A DNA stretch of 29,118 nucleotides. Source: Eubacterium sp. UBA3279 (lineage in GTDB: Bacteria; Bacillota; Clostridia; Lachnospirales; Lachnospiraceae). Positions 13,701 through 22,251 of this stretch are shown in pieces. Below the pieces are notes generated by a model. It did no database searches. It was not told the DNA's origin and saw only the letters and a program-made list of their open reading frames with translations. The translations under genes were made by a program, and so were the position numbers. Each line of letters opens with the position of its first letter. The stretch's first letter is position 1. Where the stretch lies: positions 1 through 29,118 of the forward strand of contig DETV01000072.1 of the NCBI GenBank assembly GCA_002361775.1, written 5' to 3'.

Positions 13701-14487
13701 TTATCAGACAATCCAACAGCTTTTCATCTTCCAGCACAGCTTCTTCATACAAAAAGGGACCGTCTTCTTCTCTCACCAGACGCAGATTTTCCTCTTCCAG
13801 TTCCTTTGCCTGTTCCATACAGCGGCGAACGTCTTCCCACAGTTTTTCCATCCAGGAACTTTCCTGGATTTCGGCAAAAGTTTCTGCCTGATACGGCTTT
13901 ATACACTGTTCCAGCCATTCCTTTGGCCAGGGATTGCTCATGGCAAATTCATAAAGCCGCAAAATCAGGTCAATAATTCCTTCATCCGTTTTTCCGGTGG
14001 CAAATACCTCCACAAATCTTTCAAAATCCGGATTCTCTTCACCATAATGTTCTTCGATCATTTCCCTGGCCACATCATTTTTCAGAAGCTTCAGCTCTCC
14101 TTCATTTGCCGTACGGTAGCCGGGATCCAGATCAATCGTATGAAAATAATTTCTTATCACATAAGAACAGAAGCCATCGATGGTGTTGATCTGTGCATTA
14201 TGAATCAGCGTCTGCTGTCTCTGAAGATGTTCATTCTCCGGATCTTCCTCCAGCCGTTTTTCAATAGCGTCGGTGAGACGTTCCCTCATCTCTCCCGCTG
14301 CCGCCCGGGTAAAAGTAACGATCAGCAGACGGTCAATATCCACCGGATTTTCTTCTCTTGTCATTTTATTTAAAATCCGTTCCACCAGCACTGCTGTTTT
14401 TCCGGAACCGGCGGCTGCGCTTACCAAAATATTTCTATTCTGAAGTCTGATCACCTGTTCCTGTTCTCTGGTCCAGTTCATTCCCAT
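10795..14487 (-). CDS. addA: Helicase-exonuclease AddAB, AddA subunit
   Basis: 1230 residues, the usual length. This UvrD-like ATP-dependent helicase-nuclease subunit processes double-strand breaks for RecA-dependent repair in Firmicutes. Walker A AAAGSGKT is at residues 24-31. Walker B-like ILIDEYQDSN, VGDVKQSIYRFR, and the C-terminal helicase motifs MSIHKSKGLEFPVVF and LYVALTRAKEKL are all present. The RecB-type nuclease domain is at the C-terminus (GIIDGYF...LVLVDYKTDY, about 1159-1180). The start overlaps addB by 53 bases; GGAGG lies 6 bases before the ATG at 14487, and a second ATG at 14481 is possible. Confidence 0.97.
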   Translation of the reverse strand: MGMNWTREQEQVIRLQNRNILVSAAAGSGKTAVLVERILNKMTREENPVDIDRLLIVTFTRAAAGEMRERLTDAIEKRLEEDPENEHLQRQQTLIHNAQINTIDGFCSYVIRNYFHTIDLDPGYRTANEGELKLLKNDVAREMIEEHYGEENPDFERFVEVFATGKTDEGIIDLILRLYEFAMSNPWPKEWLEQCIKPYQAETFAEIQESSWMEKLWEDVRRCMEQAKELEEENLRLVREEDGPFLYEEAVLEDEKLLDCLINTSEREDFDGCVQVLSGLKFKALSRKKSDVSEEKKEKVKRNREQLKDLVKGIRERYFYKDSQGILQEMQLCRKPVEELVHLTGEFMEKFSQKKRQKNILDFSDMEHFALDILVKKENGTLVYTPAAEEFSQRFEEILIDEYQDSNLVQETLLQSVSRLRHGTYNIFMVGDVKQSIYRFRLARPELFMEKYETYSKEESECQRIDLHKNFRSREQILAGVNYIFEQIMGKELGDVEYDQDAALYPGAQFPPYPQGVNREFPCTQVWIAATDSRENSDESEEEHTAQELEAKMIGERIQSIVGKEWILDKKTGEYRTARYQDCVILLRTVTGWAETFVSVLMDMGIPAYATSKTGYFSAPEVVTLLNYLHICDNPMQEIPFTGVLTSSLVGCTPEELAVMKNEFPEKKIYECAWEYSRLGNCEKLRKKLQVFFEKYQLIRERVPYTPIHELIQLILRITGFDLYAAAMPGGEQRKANLEMLVEKAMEYESTSYRGLFNFIRYLEQLQKYQVDFGEVNVAGENENTVRIMSIHKSKGLEFPVVFAAGMGKMFNMMDANSGLVLHPDLGIGMTGIEPELRIKIPTLMRQVIQKQIRLENLGEELRILYVALTRAKEKLILTGTGKSMEDELEKLYGLRERQGKKLPYGILENAKNYWDWILPALSRHPGMDEIYMDLGKNIFRKESDLSEKVPMQIFLKNSDSFVGRELKRQISGEIRYREYTHWKGDMVYDETLALQLEERFSYEYPYRFLQEIPGKISVSELKGQVLEGEEAVEMFPEEKVEPLIPEFMQKDREELKGAARGTAYHRVLEHLDYSCADSPEAIREQIERMKEKGRIDEEMAQSVREKQIFWFVTSHLGMRMKKAEERQKLWREQQFVISIPANEKNPLWDMNQTILLQGIIDGYFEEEDGLVLVDYKTDYVEKGKEQELVNKYQKQLFYYARALEKLRGKKVKEAYLYSFGAGKALKVEI

Positions 14488-17400
14488 TTATCTCCTCCCC
14501 ATTCAGCAATTTCCACAACTGGTCATCATGAAACAACTGTAGTTTCCGATATCTGTAACCGGAAATCCGTTCATCAAATCCACAGATCCCCCGGTAACTG
14601 CAGTAATCACAGGCTGTACGTTTTCTCATCTTGTAAGGATTCACCTGTACGTCTCCATCCAGGATTTTTCGGCCTATTTCTTTTATTTTATCGTTCACGT
14701 ACCCGGACAAAGCCTGAAACTGTTCCCTGGTGGCAACACGGGAATAGCTGGAAAGACTTCCATCCTTATTATAAGCAACCGGAATCACAAGAGATTTTTT
14801 CCCCGGTTCCATTGTACCGTCCATATCTTCAATAATCTTTTTTTCCGAACGAATCAAACCGTTTACCTTTAATTCCTGCAATATTTTTTGAGAAATTTTC
14901 TCTTCATCATCGTCAATATCTCCCTCTGTAAGAGGATCTTTTACATGGTAATAAAAAATCCCCGCCGGCTCCACCTGTTTGTCCGGATGTTCTCTTTGTT
15001 CTATCTCCAGAGCCGCATTCAGATATACCACTAACTGTAACTGTAAACCGTGGTAGAGGGCGATCAGATCCATGGAGGTATTTCCCGATTTATAATCGAT
15101 CACTTTCACATATATTTTATCCTCTTCCTCATATCGGTCTGTCCGGTCAATCCGCCCCCGTAAACGAAGTTTTTCATCCTCTGACAGATCAAAATTGACG
15201 GATTCCAACTGTTCTTCCATGGAAAAAGAAATTTCAAACCGCCCTGGCTCATATTTTCCCGTTTTCAATTGCTCCTGCAAAGCCCATACCGTCCTTCGGA
15301 GAATTCGTTTCACCCTCACGATCATATATCGATTTCTTGCGCTGCTTTCCAGAATCGTATTGCCGTAATCGTGGATCATTTCCTCCACACTCTCATCGAT
15401 CAGTGATTCTCTCTGTTCTTTACTGAGATTTTTCCAGGAAAGACGATGCTTTTTCAGGTTCTTCGAAAACTGTTCCAACGCCTGATGAATTACATTTCCC
15501 ATATCCATGGCTTTGAACTCATATTCCTGCCTCTCAGAAATTTCCAGACCATACTGAAGGAAATGAGCAAATGCACAGGCAGAAAACTTTTCCAGTTCTG
15601 TGGCGCTGTTTTCCAGTTGTGTTCCATATAATGCCCTTGCCACACTTTTTCCTATGGTATCCGGATGTTTCTGACGGAAAGCCGAATCCAGCCAGGACAG
15701 ACACCGTTCTTTCCATTGCGGATGCTTCATATACCAGTTCAACAATTCCTTCCACTGAGTGGATGGCTCCTCTTCTCCTGAATCGTGAAGTCCCTCCAGA
15801 AAATATTCCACCGCCCAGAGAGGATCTTCCGCCTCTTCTATATCCTGTCCTTCTATATTTTCTATCTGAAGCTCCGGAAAGAAACGGCACATCATGGGAA
15901 TCAGATAAGCCGGTCCCTGAGATTGGCCCTGTCCACTGGTGCAGGCATAGGACAGAATCAGTTTTTGAGAAGGTTTGGTCATATTCAGATAAAGATAAAA
16001 TTTCTGAATATACATCGCTTCCCGGGAAGTGGGCGCCAGCTCAATGTCCTGACTTTCCAGGTATTCCCGGTCTGCCTCCGATAATATTCCTCCGCTTCCC
16101 TTTCGCTTGGGGATCACCGTATCATTTGTTCCTGCAAGAAACAATACCTTTACATCATTCAGACGGGTTCTCTCCACATCCCCTACCAGTACCTGATCTG
16201 CTGTAGGAGGAATAATTCCCACCTTTGCCTCCTGAAAACCTGCTTCCAGAAGCTGCTGATATTCTTCAAGAGAAATTTTCTCCTCTCCCAGTACCTGAAG
16301 CATTTTATCCAGAAGCTTCATGATAATCTCATAAATCTGATCGTACTCTCTTGCCAGCGCTGCCTCTCCCATTTTTTCAAACTGCGCTTCTTTTTCCTTC
16401 AGCTTTTCCTGAATATTTCCCCGGCAGATAAATTCATAAAGAATTCTGGTTCTCTCTTCCACAGTCAGATCTTTTTCTTTCATTTTTTCCGGAAATTCAC
16501 CTAACTCATCCACCAGCTTTTCTCTGAGTTTATTCAGTTCTTCTATACTTCCTTCTTCCATTCCCCTGTAACGGCGTACCCAGTACTCTTTCCATCTGGT
16601 CCATCCCCGGATTCCCACTGCAATACAATAGTTTTCCAACTGGTCTGTTTCGTGGGAAGTAAGACTGCTCATACCGCACCGCAGATAACGAAATACACTT
16701 TCATAGCTGAATTTTTCTGTCATCATGTGCAGTCCTGCCCGAAGATATTCCACAAATGGATTCATCATGATCGAATGCTTTTCATCTATAAAACAGGGGA
16801 TTTTCATCTGTTCAAGCACCTGTCTGGCATAAACCGCATAGGTGGGGAGATCTCCTGTGATAACAGCAAAATCTCCGTATTTGAATCCACAGGTCCGCAC
16901 CAGTTTTCGTATTCTCCTGGCAATTTCCTTCATTTCTTCTCTTGGAGTAGCTGCGGAAAATATCTGAATTTCTTCCTGTTTTTCACCATATTGCGCTTTC
17001 CCATACCGAAAGATATGTCTTTCCACAAATTTTAAAGCCGGTGTTTGGGCAAAACGACTCTTATCTCCTTCTTTGACCTGTATATCTTCCAATATCTCCA
17101 CATTTTCTTCTCTCGCCGTCTTTTCCAGCCGTTCCATCATCTCACTGCTCATATGAAACAGATTTTGAGGACTTTTCATCTTCTCTCTGGATATTTTTTC
17201 ATCCAGAGTCACTGTCACCCATACTTTTTCAGCTAATTTGAGAATTTTTCTCAATACCTTATTCTGTAAAGGAGTAAATCCTGTAAAACCATCCAGAACC
17301 ACCTGACAATTTTTCATAAGAGAAGATTCCTCTATTTTTTCCCACAGTACGTCCAGAACTTCTTCTCCTGTAATGTATCTGTGGTTCAGATATTCTTCAA

Positions 17401-17896
17401 AGGCCTGATAAATCACCTGTACGTCCTGCAATTTACTGGACAATAATGGATTTTTTCCTGTTTTCTCCTTCAGTTCTTCCACCTGAACAGGGGTGATATC
17501 ATACTGTATCAGCTCCGACACCAGAGATTTCATCTCTGCTATTGTTCCCGTTTTTTTCAGGCTGCCTGCCAGAACCCCCAGTTTCTTTCTCTGTTCCTGC
17601 ACAACTCTCTGTAAAACAAGGGTTTTTCCTGTCTCCTCCAGCACAGGATACTGATTTCCTCCCGTTTCCTCCAGAACACGAAAGGCAAGTCTTTGAAAGC
17701 TGAGAACATCTACATTTAAGATTCCTCCTCTCGGACTTAATCCCACCAGTTTTTTCTGTGTCTGCATGGTAAACTGCTCCGGAACGATTACCAGATATTT
17801 TTTTTCCGGATGCAGATCTGCTTCCCGGATAATATATTGAAACAGCCGGTGCGATTTTCCCGCACCGGCATTTCCTGTCACAAACTGTAACGCCAT
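14435..17896 (-). CDS. addB: Helicase-exonuclease AddAB, AddB subunit
   Basis: 1153 residues. It is the partner of AddA: an inactivated helicase fold that scans for Chi plus a second nuclease. The N-terminal P-loop GNAGAGKS is at residues 8-15. The nuclease core KVIDYKSGN is present. The iron-sulphur cluster that closes the nuclease domain is complete: Cys774 (SACAFAHF) plus Cys1096, Cys1099 and Cys1105 (CDYCSYRGIC). GAGGTG precedes the ATG at 17896. The gene starts 15 bases after the radical SAM gene and overlaps addA, so all three are likely one transcript. Confidence 0.97.
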   Translation of the reverse strand: MALQFVTGNAGAGKSHRLFQYIIREADLHPEKKYLVIVPEQFTMQTQKKLVGLSPRGGILNVDVLSFQRLAFRVLEETGGNQYPVLEETGKTLVLQRVVQEQRKKLGVLAGSLKKTGTIAEMKSLVSELIQYDITPVQVEELKEKTGKNPLLSSKLQDVQVIYQAFEEYLNHRYITGEEVLDVLWEKIEESSLMKNCQVVLDGFTGFTPLQNKVLRKILKLAEKVWVTVTLDEKISREKMKSPQNLFHMSSEMMERLEKTAREENVEILEDIQVKEGDKSRFAQTPALKFVERHIFRYGKAQYGEKQEEIQIFSAATPREEMKEIARRIRKLVRTCGFKYGDFAVITGDLPTYAVYARQVLEQMKIPCFIDEKHSIMMNPFVEYLRAGLHMMTEKFSYESVFRYLRCGMSSLTSHETDQLENYCIAVGIRGWTRWKEYWVRRYRGMEEGSIEELNKLREKLVDELGEFPEKMKEKDLTVEERTRILYEFICRGNIQEKLKEKEAQFEKMGEAALAREYDQIYEIIMKLLDKMLQVLGEEKISLEEYQQLLEAGFQEAKVGIIPPTADQVLVGDVERTRLNDVKVLFLAGTNDTVIPKRKGSGGILSEADREYLESQDIELAPTSREAMYIQKFYLYLNMTKPSQKLILSYACTSGQGQSQGPAYLIPMMCRFFPELQIENIEGQDIEEAEDPLWAVEYFLEGLHDSGEEEPSTQWKELLNWYMKHPQWKERCLSWLDSAFRQKHPDTIGKSVARALYGTQLENSATELEKFSACAFAHFLQYGLEISERQEYEFKAMDMGNVIHQALEQFSKNLKKHRLSWKNLSKEQRESLIDESVEEMIHDYGNTILESSARNRYMIVRVKRILRRTVWALQEQLKTGKYEPGRFEISFSMEEQLESVNFDLSEDEKLRLRGRIDRTDRYEEEDKIYVKVIDYKSGNTSMDLIALYHGLQLQLVVYLNAALEIEQREHPDKQVEPAGIFYYHVKDPLTEGDIDDDEEKISQKILQELKVNGLIRSEKKIIEDMDGTMEPGKKSLVIPVAYNKDGSLSSYSRVATREQFQALSGYVNDKIKEIGRKILDGDVQVNPYKMRKRTACDYCSYRGICGFDERISGYRYRKLQLFHDDQLWKLLNGEEINGNELDQRTGTGDQTSE

Positions 17897-17911
17897 AAGT
17901 CACCTCATTTT

Positions 17912-18805
17912 TTATAGCCCCTCATAATCAAATAAGGGGATAAAGCTTTCCTTTGCCGTTTCCCCCTCCTGAATATATCCCTGCTCTATTCCGATTTCCA
18001 TAGCATATTCCAATACTCTCTCATATTCTCTTGGTGTCACTTTTCGGTTCAAAGGTTCTATATCCTTTACCTGAGCAAGAGGGGTATACTGGTTCATGAT
18101 GCTGATATAAATATGATTTCCATACGTTTCATGGAGATAAGAAAGAATATTTCTGGAATCTCTGGTATGTCCCGGAAGAATCAAATGGCGAACTACCACG
18201 CCGCTTTGAATATAACCTTCCTCATCAAATACACACCTGTCTTTGTGACCTGTCATTTCCTTCAGAGCTTCCTTTACCACCTGTGGATAATCTTCCGCTT
18301 TAGAATATTTCCTGGCAAGTTCACTGTCCATATATTTAAAATCAGGAAGCCATACATCCACCACCGGCTCCAGAAATTTTAAAGTTTCTATCCTTTCATA
18401 TCCCCCTGTATTATAAACCACAGGAATCTTCAGACCCTGTTGCTTTGCCTGTAACAATGCTTCCTTCACCGGCACTGCAAAATGACTGGCCGTTACCAGA
18501 TTGATATTGGCCGCACCTTTTTCCTCCAATTCCAGAAATATTTCTGTCAGACGCTGTACGGAAATTTCTTTTCCACAATCTCCGTTTGCAATCTCTCTGT
18601 TCTGACAGAAAACACACCGAAGAGTACAACCGGAAAAGAACACGGCGCCGGATCCTTTTTTTCCTGAAATACACGGTTCTTCCCACATATGAAGAGCAGC
18701 CCTGGCTCCCCTCATCACTCCATCCATGCCGCAAAATCCCTTTTCTCCTGCCCTGCGGTCCACTCCGCACATTCGCGGGCAAAGAGTACAATGATTCATA
18801 TTCAC
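17912..18805 (-). CDS. PflX-type radical SAM protein (COG1313)
   Basis: 297 residues from the GTG at 18805. The radical SAM cluster motif CTLRCVFC (CxxxCxxC; Cys60, 64, 67) is intact, and an N-terminal set of cysteines (Cys6, 9, 13, 25: HCTLCPRMCG...GFCG) could hold an extra cluster. Related proteins are pyruvate-formate-lyase-activating-enzyme-like but of unknown substrate. I choose the GTG because AGAGGA lies 7 bases upstream; the ATG six bases later is the alternative. A longer reading to 18958 runs through the divergent promoter region and lacks a ribosome site. It leads the addB-addA transcript. Confidence 0.87.
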   Translation of the reverse strand: MNMNHCTLCPRMCGVDRRAGEKGFCGMDGVMRGARAALHMWEEPCISGKKGSGAVFFSGCTLRCVFCQNREIANGDCGKEISVQRLTEIFLELEEKGAANINLVTASHFAVPVKEALLQAKQQGLKIPVVYNTGGYERIETLKFLEPVVDVWLPDFKYMDSELARKYSKAEDYPQVVKEALKEMTGHKDRCVFDEEGYIQSGVVVRHLILPGHTRDSRNILSYLHETYGNHIYISIMNQYTPLAQVKDIEPLNRKVTPREYERVLEYAMEIGIEQGYIQEGETAKESFIPLFDYEGL

Positions 18806-18911
18806 AATAAATTCCTCTGTTTCTTCTCTTTCGAGACATATTTTTCCCACTGTTTCATATGATATACAAAGATACACCGGATAATCACCATCACAGAAAA
18901 GGAGTGTGTAT

Positions 18912-19364
18912 ATGAGTTCCAAAACTAAAATTGTTGTGTTACATATGAAAGAGATCATCTATACTGTCATCTTTCTTATTTTAGCAGTTCTGATGATCAC
19001 CCTTCTGGTAATCATGTTCGGCCCAAAGAAAGACACGGCCACATCTGCTCCTATTGTTCAGAATACAGAACCGGAACGCTATGTAGCAGGGGTTTACAGT
19101 ACCCCCATTGAACTGAATGATAACAGTTTTGACGTTCAGGTTACTGTAGATACCAATCATATCAATTCTATCGAACTGGTCAATCTCAGCGAGACAACCA
19201 CTGCCATGTATCCTCTTATGGAACCCACCCTGGAAAGCATCGCCTCACAGATTTACGCCACCCAGTCCACAGAAAATATCACTTATGAAGATGACAACAA
19301 ATATACTTCCATGTTGCTTCTGGAAGCTGTCAAATCTGCCCTGGCAAAAGCCACAGTGCAATAA
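18912..19364 (+). CDS. Small membrane-anchored FMN-binding-like protein
   Basis: 150 residues. One transmembrane helix (about 15-37) is followed by an external domain YVAGVYSTPIELNDNSFDVQVTVDTNHINSIELVNLSET...ISAV-like end (SMLLLEAVKSALAKA). The strand and helix order resembles the FMN-binding domain of RnfG/NqrC and related proteins. However, the flavinylation motif S/T-G-A-T is replaced by YEDDNKYTS, so covalent FMN attachment is not expected. GGAG lies 7 bases before the ATG at 18912. It diverges from the radical SAM-addBA operon. The function is unknown and the domain call is tentative. Confidence 0.65.
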   Translation: MSSKTKIVVLHMKEIIYTVIFLILAVLMITLLVIMFGPKKDTATSAPIVQNTEPERYVAGVYSTPIELNDNSFDVQVTVDTNHINSIELVNLSETTTAMYPLMEPTLESIASQIYATQSTENITYEDDNKYTSMLLLEAVKSALAKATVQ

Positions 19365-19385
19365 TTTTATAAGTATTTTTATACC

Positions 19386-20258
19386 TTATCGGACAAAAAT
19401 TCCATATCCGTCCCCCAGTGTACCTCCCTGCTGCAGATAGTCCCCGATGGCTCTCTGCAGTCTGGTCCGACGGGGCAGCTCCTCATATTTTTCCGTCCAT
19501 TCACTTCCAAATACCCGCCATCCATCTACAAAGGTGGGATTTTTTCTTGCTGCAAGAACGGTAAAACGATTTACGAATTCTTTTATATTTCCTTCCGGAA
19601 GCAAATTCATCAAATCTTTATCCAACAGCCAGGAACCCATGGCAAATGCCGGTTTTTTCCCTGAAAATTCTTTCTGAAAGAAAGCTGTCGCCTGATCCAA
19701 AGCTGCTTCCACATCCTCTTTTTTCAGAGGACCGCAGGAAGGAATATGCATATTGATCACCTTATCTCCCTTTTTTACAGTCACTCCATTTTGAGAAAAT
19801 TCTTCCTCGCTCCGATACGGCATAATCTCAAACTGAAGACGCCCCAGAGCAAACCGGGTCATATCAAAAAAGCCGCCATACCACTCTCCCACAAAGGTGC
19901 CGTTAATTCCATATACATCTCTGCATTCCAGCAGTTTGTAAGTAATATCTTTCAGGGTGTCCTGATAAATCTCCATGGAAATTCCCTTTTCCTCATATTT
20001 TCCCCGGACGATTTCCCAACATCTGAGAATCAGAAACAATTCCAGCGTATATCTGGATACCCCTGTCTTTGTCTCCCATTCTGCCGCTTTTTTCAAATTA
20101 TCATTTAACAGGTTCTTCTCCGGATACCCTTCCATAGTTTCTTCTGCCAATTGCATAAGAACTTCCCAACATCCTTTTTCCTTCAGCAGTTCTTCCTTTT
20201 CCAGCAAATCTTCCACCGCATCCAGTGGAAAACACGCCTGCTCCATAATCTCTCTCAT
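19386..20258 (-). CDS. GNAT-like acyltransferase-domain protein
   Basis: 290 residues, soluble. The central segment YGINGTFVGEWYGGFFDMTRFALGRLQFEIMPY and the later INMHIPSCGPLKKEDVEAALDQATAFFQKEF...FAMGSWLLDKDLMNLLP resemble Clostridia proteins annotated as acyltransferase-domain proteins with a two-part GNAT-like fold. I recognise the family by these motifs, not its substrate. The start at 20258 is supported by GGGAGG at 20269-20274, 10 bases upstream; an ATG at 20246 is the alternative. It is the last gene of the lgt-to-nadE operon, ending 21 bases from the convergent FMN-binding-like gene. Confidence 0.72.
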   Translation of the reverse strand: MREIMEQACFPLDAVEDLLEKEELLKEKGCWEVLMQLAEETMEGYPEKNLLNDNLKKAAEWETKTGVSRYTLELFLILRCWEIVRGKYEEKGISMEIYQDTLKDITYKLLECRDVYGINGTFVGEWYGGFFDMTRFALGRLQFEIMPYRSEEEFSQNGVTVKKGDKVINMHIPSCGPLKKEDVEAALDQATAFFQKEFSGKKPAFAMGSWLLDKDLMNLLPEGNIKEFVNRFTVLAARKNPTFVDGWRVFGSEWTEKYEELPRRTRLQRAIGDYLQQGGTLGDGYGIFVR

Positions 20259-20314
20259 AAAACAAAAACCTCCCAAATCATCACTTTTTTTCTATTCGCC
20301 CCACTGCTCTCTTC

Positions 20315-22234
20315 TCAGAGTTTTAATTTTTCTACCTGCTCCATCCAGATTCGCACGCAGGCGTCACTGGGCATCCGCAGATCTCCCCTCGGTGACACCG
20401 CCACAGTTCCCACCTTCGGGCCATCTGGAAGACAGGAGCGCTTAAACTGTTGACTGAAAAATCTCCAGTAAAAGTTTCTCAACCATTTATAGATTTCTTC
20501 CTTTTCATATTTCCCCTGAAATGTCTTTCTGGCAATCCGGTAAATTTTTTCCGGCTCATACCCCATACGAAGCATATAATACAGGAAGAAATCGTGCAGT
20601 TCATAAGGTCCTACCAGATCTTCCGTCTTCTGTGCGATCTCCCCGTCCTTAGGCGGAAGCAGTTCCGGACTCACCGGGGTATCCAACACATCGAGAAGAA
20701 TATGGGACAATTCCTTATCTTCACAGGTTTCCGCATAATATTTTACCAGATGACGCACCAGTGTCTTTGGAATTGAACCATTCACACCATACATTGACAT
20801 ATGATCTCCATTGTATGTGGCCCATCCAAGAGCAAGTTCTGACAAATCTCCTGTTCCGATCACCATTCCCCCGGTCTGATTGGCAATGTCCATAATAACC
20901 TGAGTGCGTTCTCTCGCCTGACTGTTTTCATACGTTACATCATGCTTCTCCATATCATGACCAATATCACGAAAATGAAGCGTTACTGCTTCTTTAATAT
21001 CCACTTCTCTCAAAGTTGCTCCCAGCTTCCGGGTAAGTTCACAGGCATTGTTATACGTTCTGTCCGTTGTACCAAAACAGGGCATGGTCACTGCCGTAAT
21101 ATTTTTTCTGGGGATATTCAGATAATCAAAAGCCCTGGCTGTAACCAACAGTGCCAGCGTGGAATCTAATCCACCGGATATTCCCAATACCGCGCTGGTA
21201 CAATGGGTATGGGCCAGACGTTTTTTCAGTCCCATAGCCTGAATCGTCAAAATCTCGTTACATCTTTCCTTTCGTTCCTCTTCATTCTCCGGCACAAAAG
21301 GTTTTTTGGAAAATTCCCGTTCCAATACAGTCTCTTCTTCTTCCAATTCAAATGATATTTTCAGATATCCCTCGGTTTTTACTCCCGGAAATGTAGTCAT
21401 TTTTCTTCTCTCTGTGATCAGATGACGGATATCAAGATCTCCGTAAATTGTCTCATTAGTAAAACGATTGGCCTCTGCCAGAAGCCATCCATTTTCTCCG
21501 ATAAGATTCTGACCGCCAAAAACCAGATCGGTAGAAGATTCTCCCTCTCCCGCTGTGGCATAAATATAGCCGCATACCAGCCGGGCAGACTGACCTTTCA
21601 CCAGATTTCTCCGGTAAACAGCCTTTCCTGTCACTTCATCTCCTGCTGAAAGGTTGACAATCACATTTGCTCCCGCAAGGGCATGATGTATGCTTGGAGG
21701 CTCCGGTACCCACAGATCTTCACAGATTTCCACTGCCACACTCATTCCAGCCATCTGAGGACTGGAAAATAAAAGCTGTGTTCCGAAAGGAATATCTTTC
21801 TGATCTCCCAGAGAAACTTTTCGAATCCCGGAATCCGCCGGAGTAAAATGACGGGCTTCATAATATTCCGCATAATTGGGAAGGTTTGTTTTGGGAATCA
21901 GACCAAGAATCTTTCCCCGATTCAATACTGCCGCCGTATTATATAATTTACCGTCCACTTCCAACGGTAACCCCACCACGATCAGTCCATCAATCTCCCT
22001 GGTTTTATCTGCCAGCCACAAAAGTCTCTCTCTGGCGCTGTCTAAGAGTACATTTTGCCAGAACAGATCCTGACAGGTATACCCGGTAATACACAGTTCC
22101 GGAAATCCCATGATTTTTGCTCCGTGAGCGCTCATTTCTTTCACAAGGCGAAGGATTTCCTCTGTATTATGGATGCAGTCTGCCACCTGAATACAGGGAG
22201 TTCCCGCTGCCGCTTTGATAAATCCATGTTTCAT
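20315..22234 (-). CDS. nadE: Glutamine-dependent NAD+ synthase
   Basis: 639 residues, full length for the two-domain enzyme. The N-terminal nitrilase-like glutaminase domain is seen in FPELCITGYTCQDLF (Glu), LIPKTNLPNY (Lys) and VEICEDLW (Cys, about residue 170), the complete E-K-C triad. The C-terminal ATP-pyrophosphatase domain carries SGGLDSTLAL (about 350). It makes NAD+ from nicotinic acid adenine dinucleotide, glutamine and ATP in the cytoplasm. AGAGGA lies 6 bases before the ATG. It starts 17 bases after hslO in the same operon. Confidence 0.96.
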   Translation of the reverse strand: MKHGFIKAAAGTPCIQVADCIHNTEEILRLVKEMSAHGAKIMGFPELCITGYTCQDLFWQNVLLDSARERLLWLADKTREIDGLIVVGLPLEVDGKLYNTAAVLNRGKILGLIPKTNLPNYAEYYEARHFTPADSGIRKVSLGDQKDIPFGTQLLFSSPQMAGMSVAVEICEDLWVPEPPSIHHALAGANVIVNLSAGDEVTGKAVYRRNLVKGQSARLVCGYIYATAGEGESSTDLVFGGQNLIGENGWLLAEANRFTNETIYGDLDIRHLITERRKMTTFPGVKTEGYLKISFELEEEETVLEREFSKKPFVPENEEERKERCNEILTIQAMGLKKRLAHTHCTSAVLGISGGLDSTLALLVTARAFDYLNIPRKNITAVTMPCFGTTDRTYNNACELTRKLGATLREVDIKEAVTLHFRDIGHDMEKHDVTYENSQARERTQVIMDIANQTGGMVIGTGDLSELALGWATYNGDHMSMYGVNGSIPKTLVRHLVKYYAETCEDKELSHILLDVLDTPVSPELLPPKDGEIAQKTEDLVGPYELHDFFLYYMLRMGYEPEKIYRIARKTFQGKYEKEEIYKWLRNFYWRFFSQQFKRSCLPDGPKVGTVAVSPRGDLRMPSDACVRIWMEQVEKLKL

Positions 22235-22251
22235 GATTCTTTCCTCTCTTC

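Noticed and set aside
15571..16206. A 211-residue plus-strand open frame opposite addB.
   Set aside because: The minus-strand AddB coding sequence here contains conserved motifs; the opposite frame is proline-rich shadow sequence.
11060..17236. Several long open frames antisense to addA and addB.
   Set aside because: They lack ribosome sites and family motifs and mirror the codon bias of the true genes on the minus strand.
19365..19385. Weak hairpin between the FMN-binding-like gene and the acyltransferase gene.
   Set aside because: The stem is short and AT-only with a mismatch; it may terminate convergently but the evidence is too thin.
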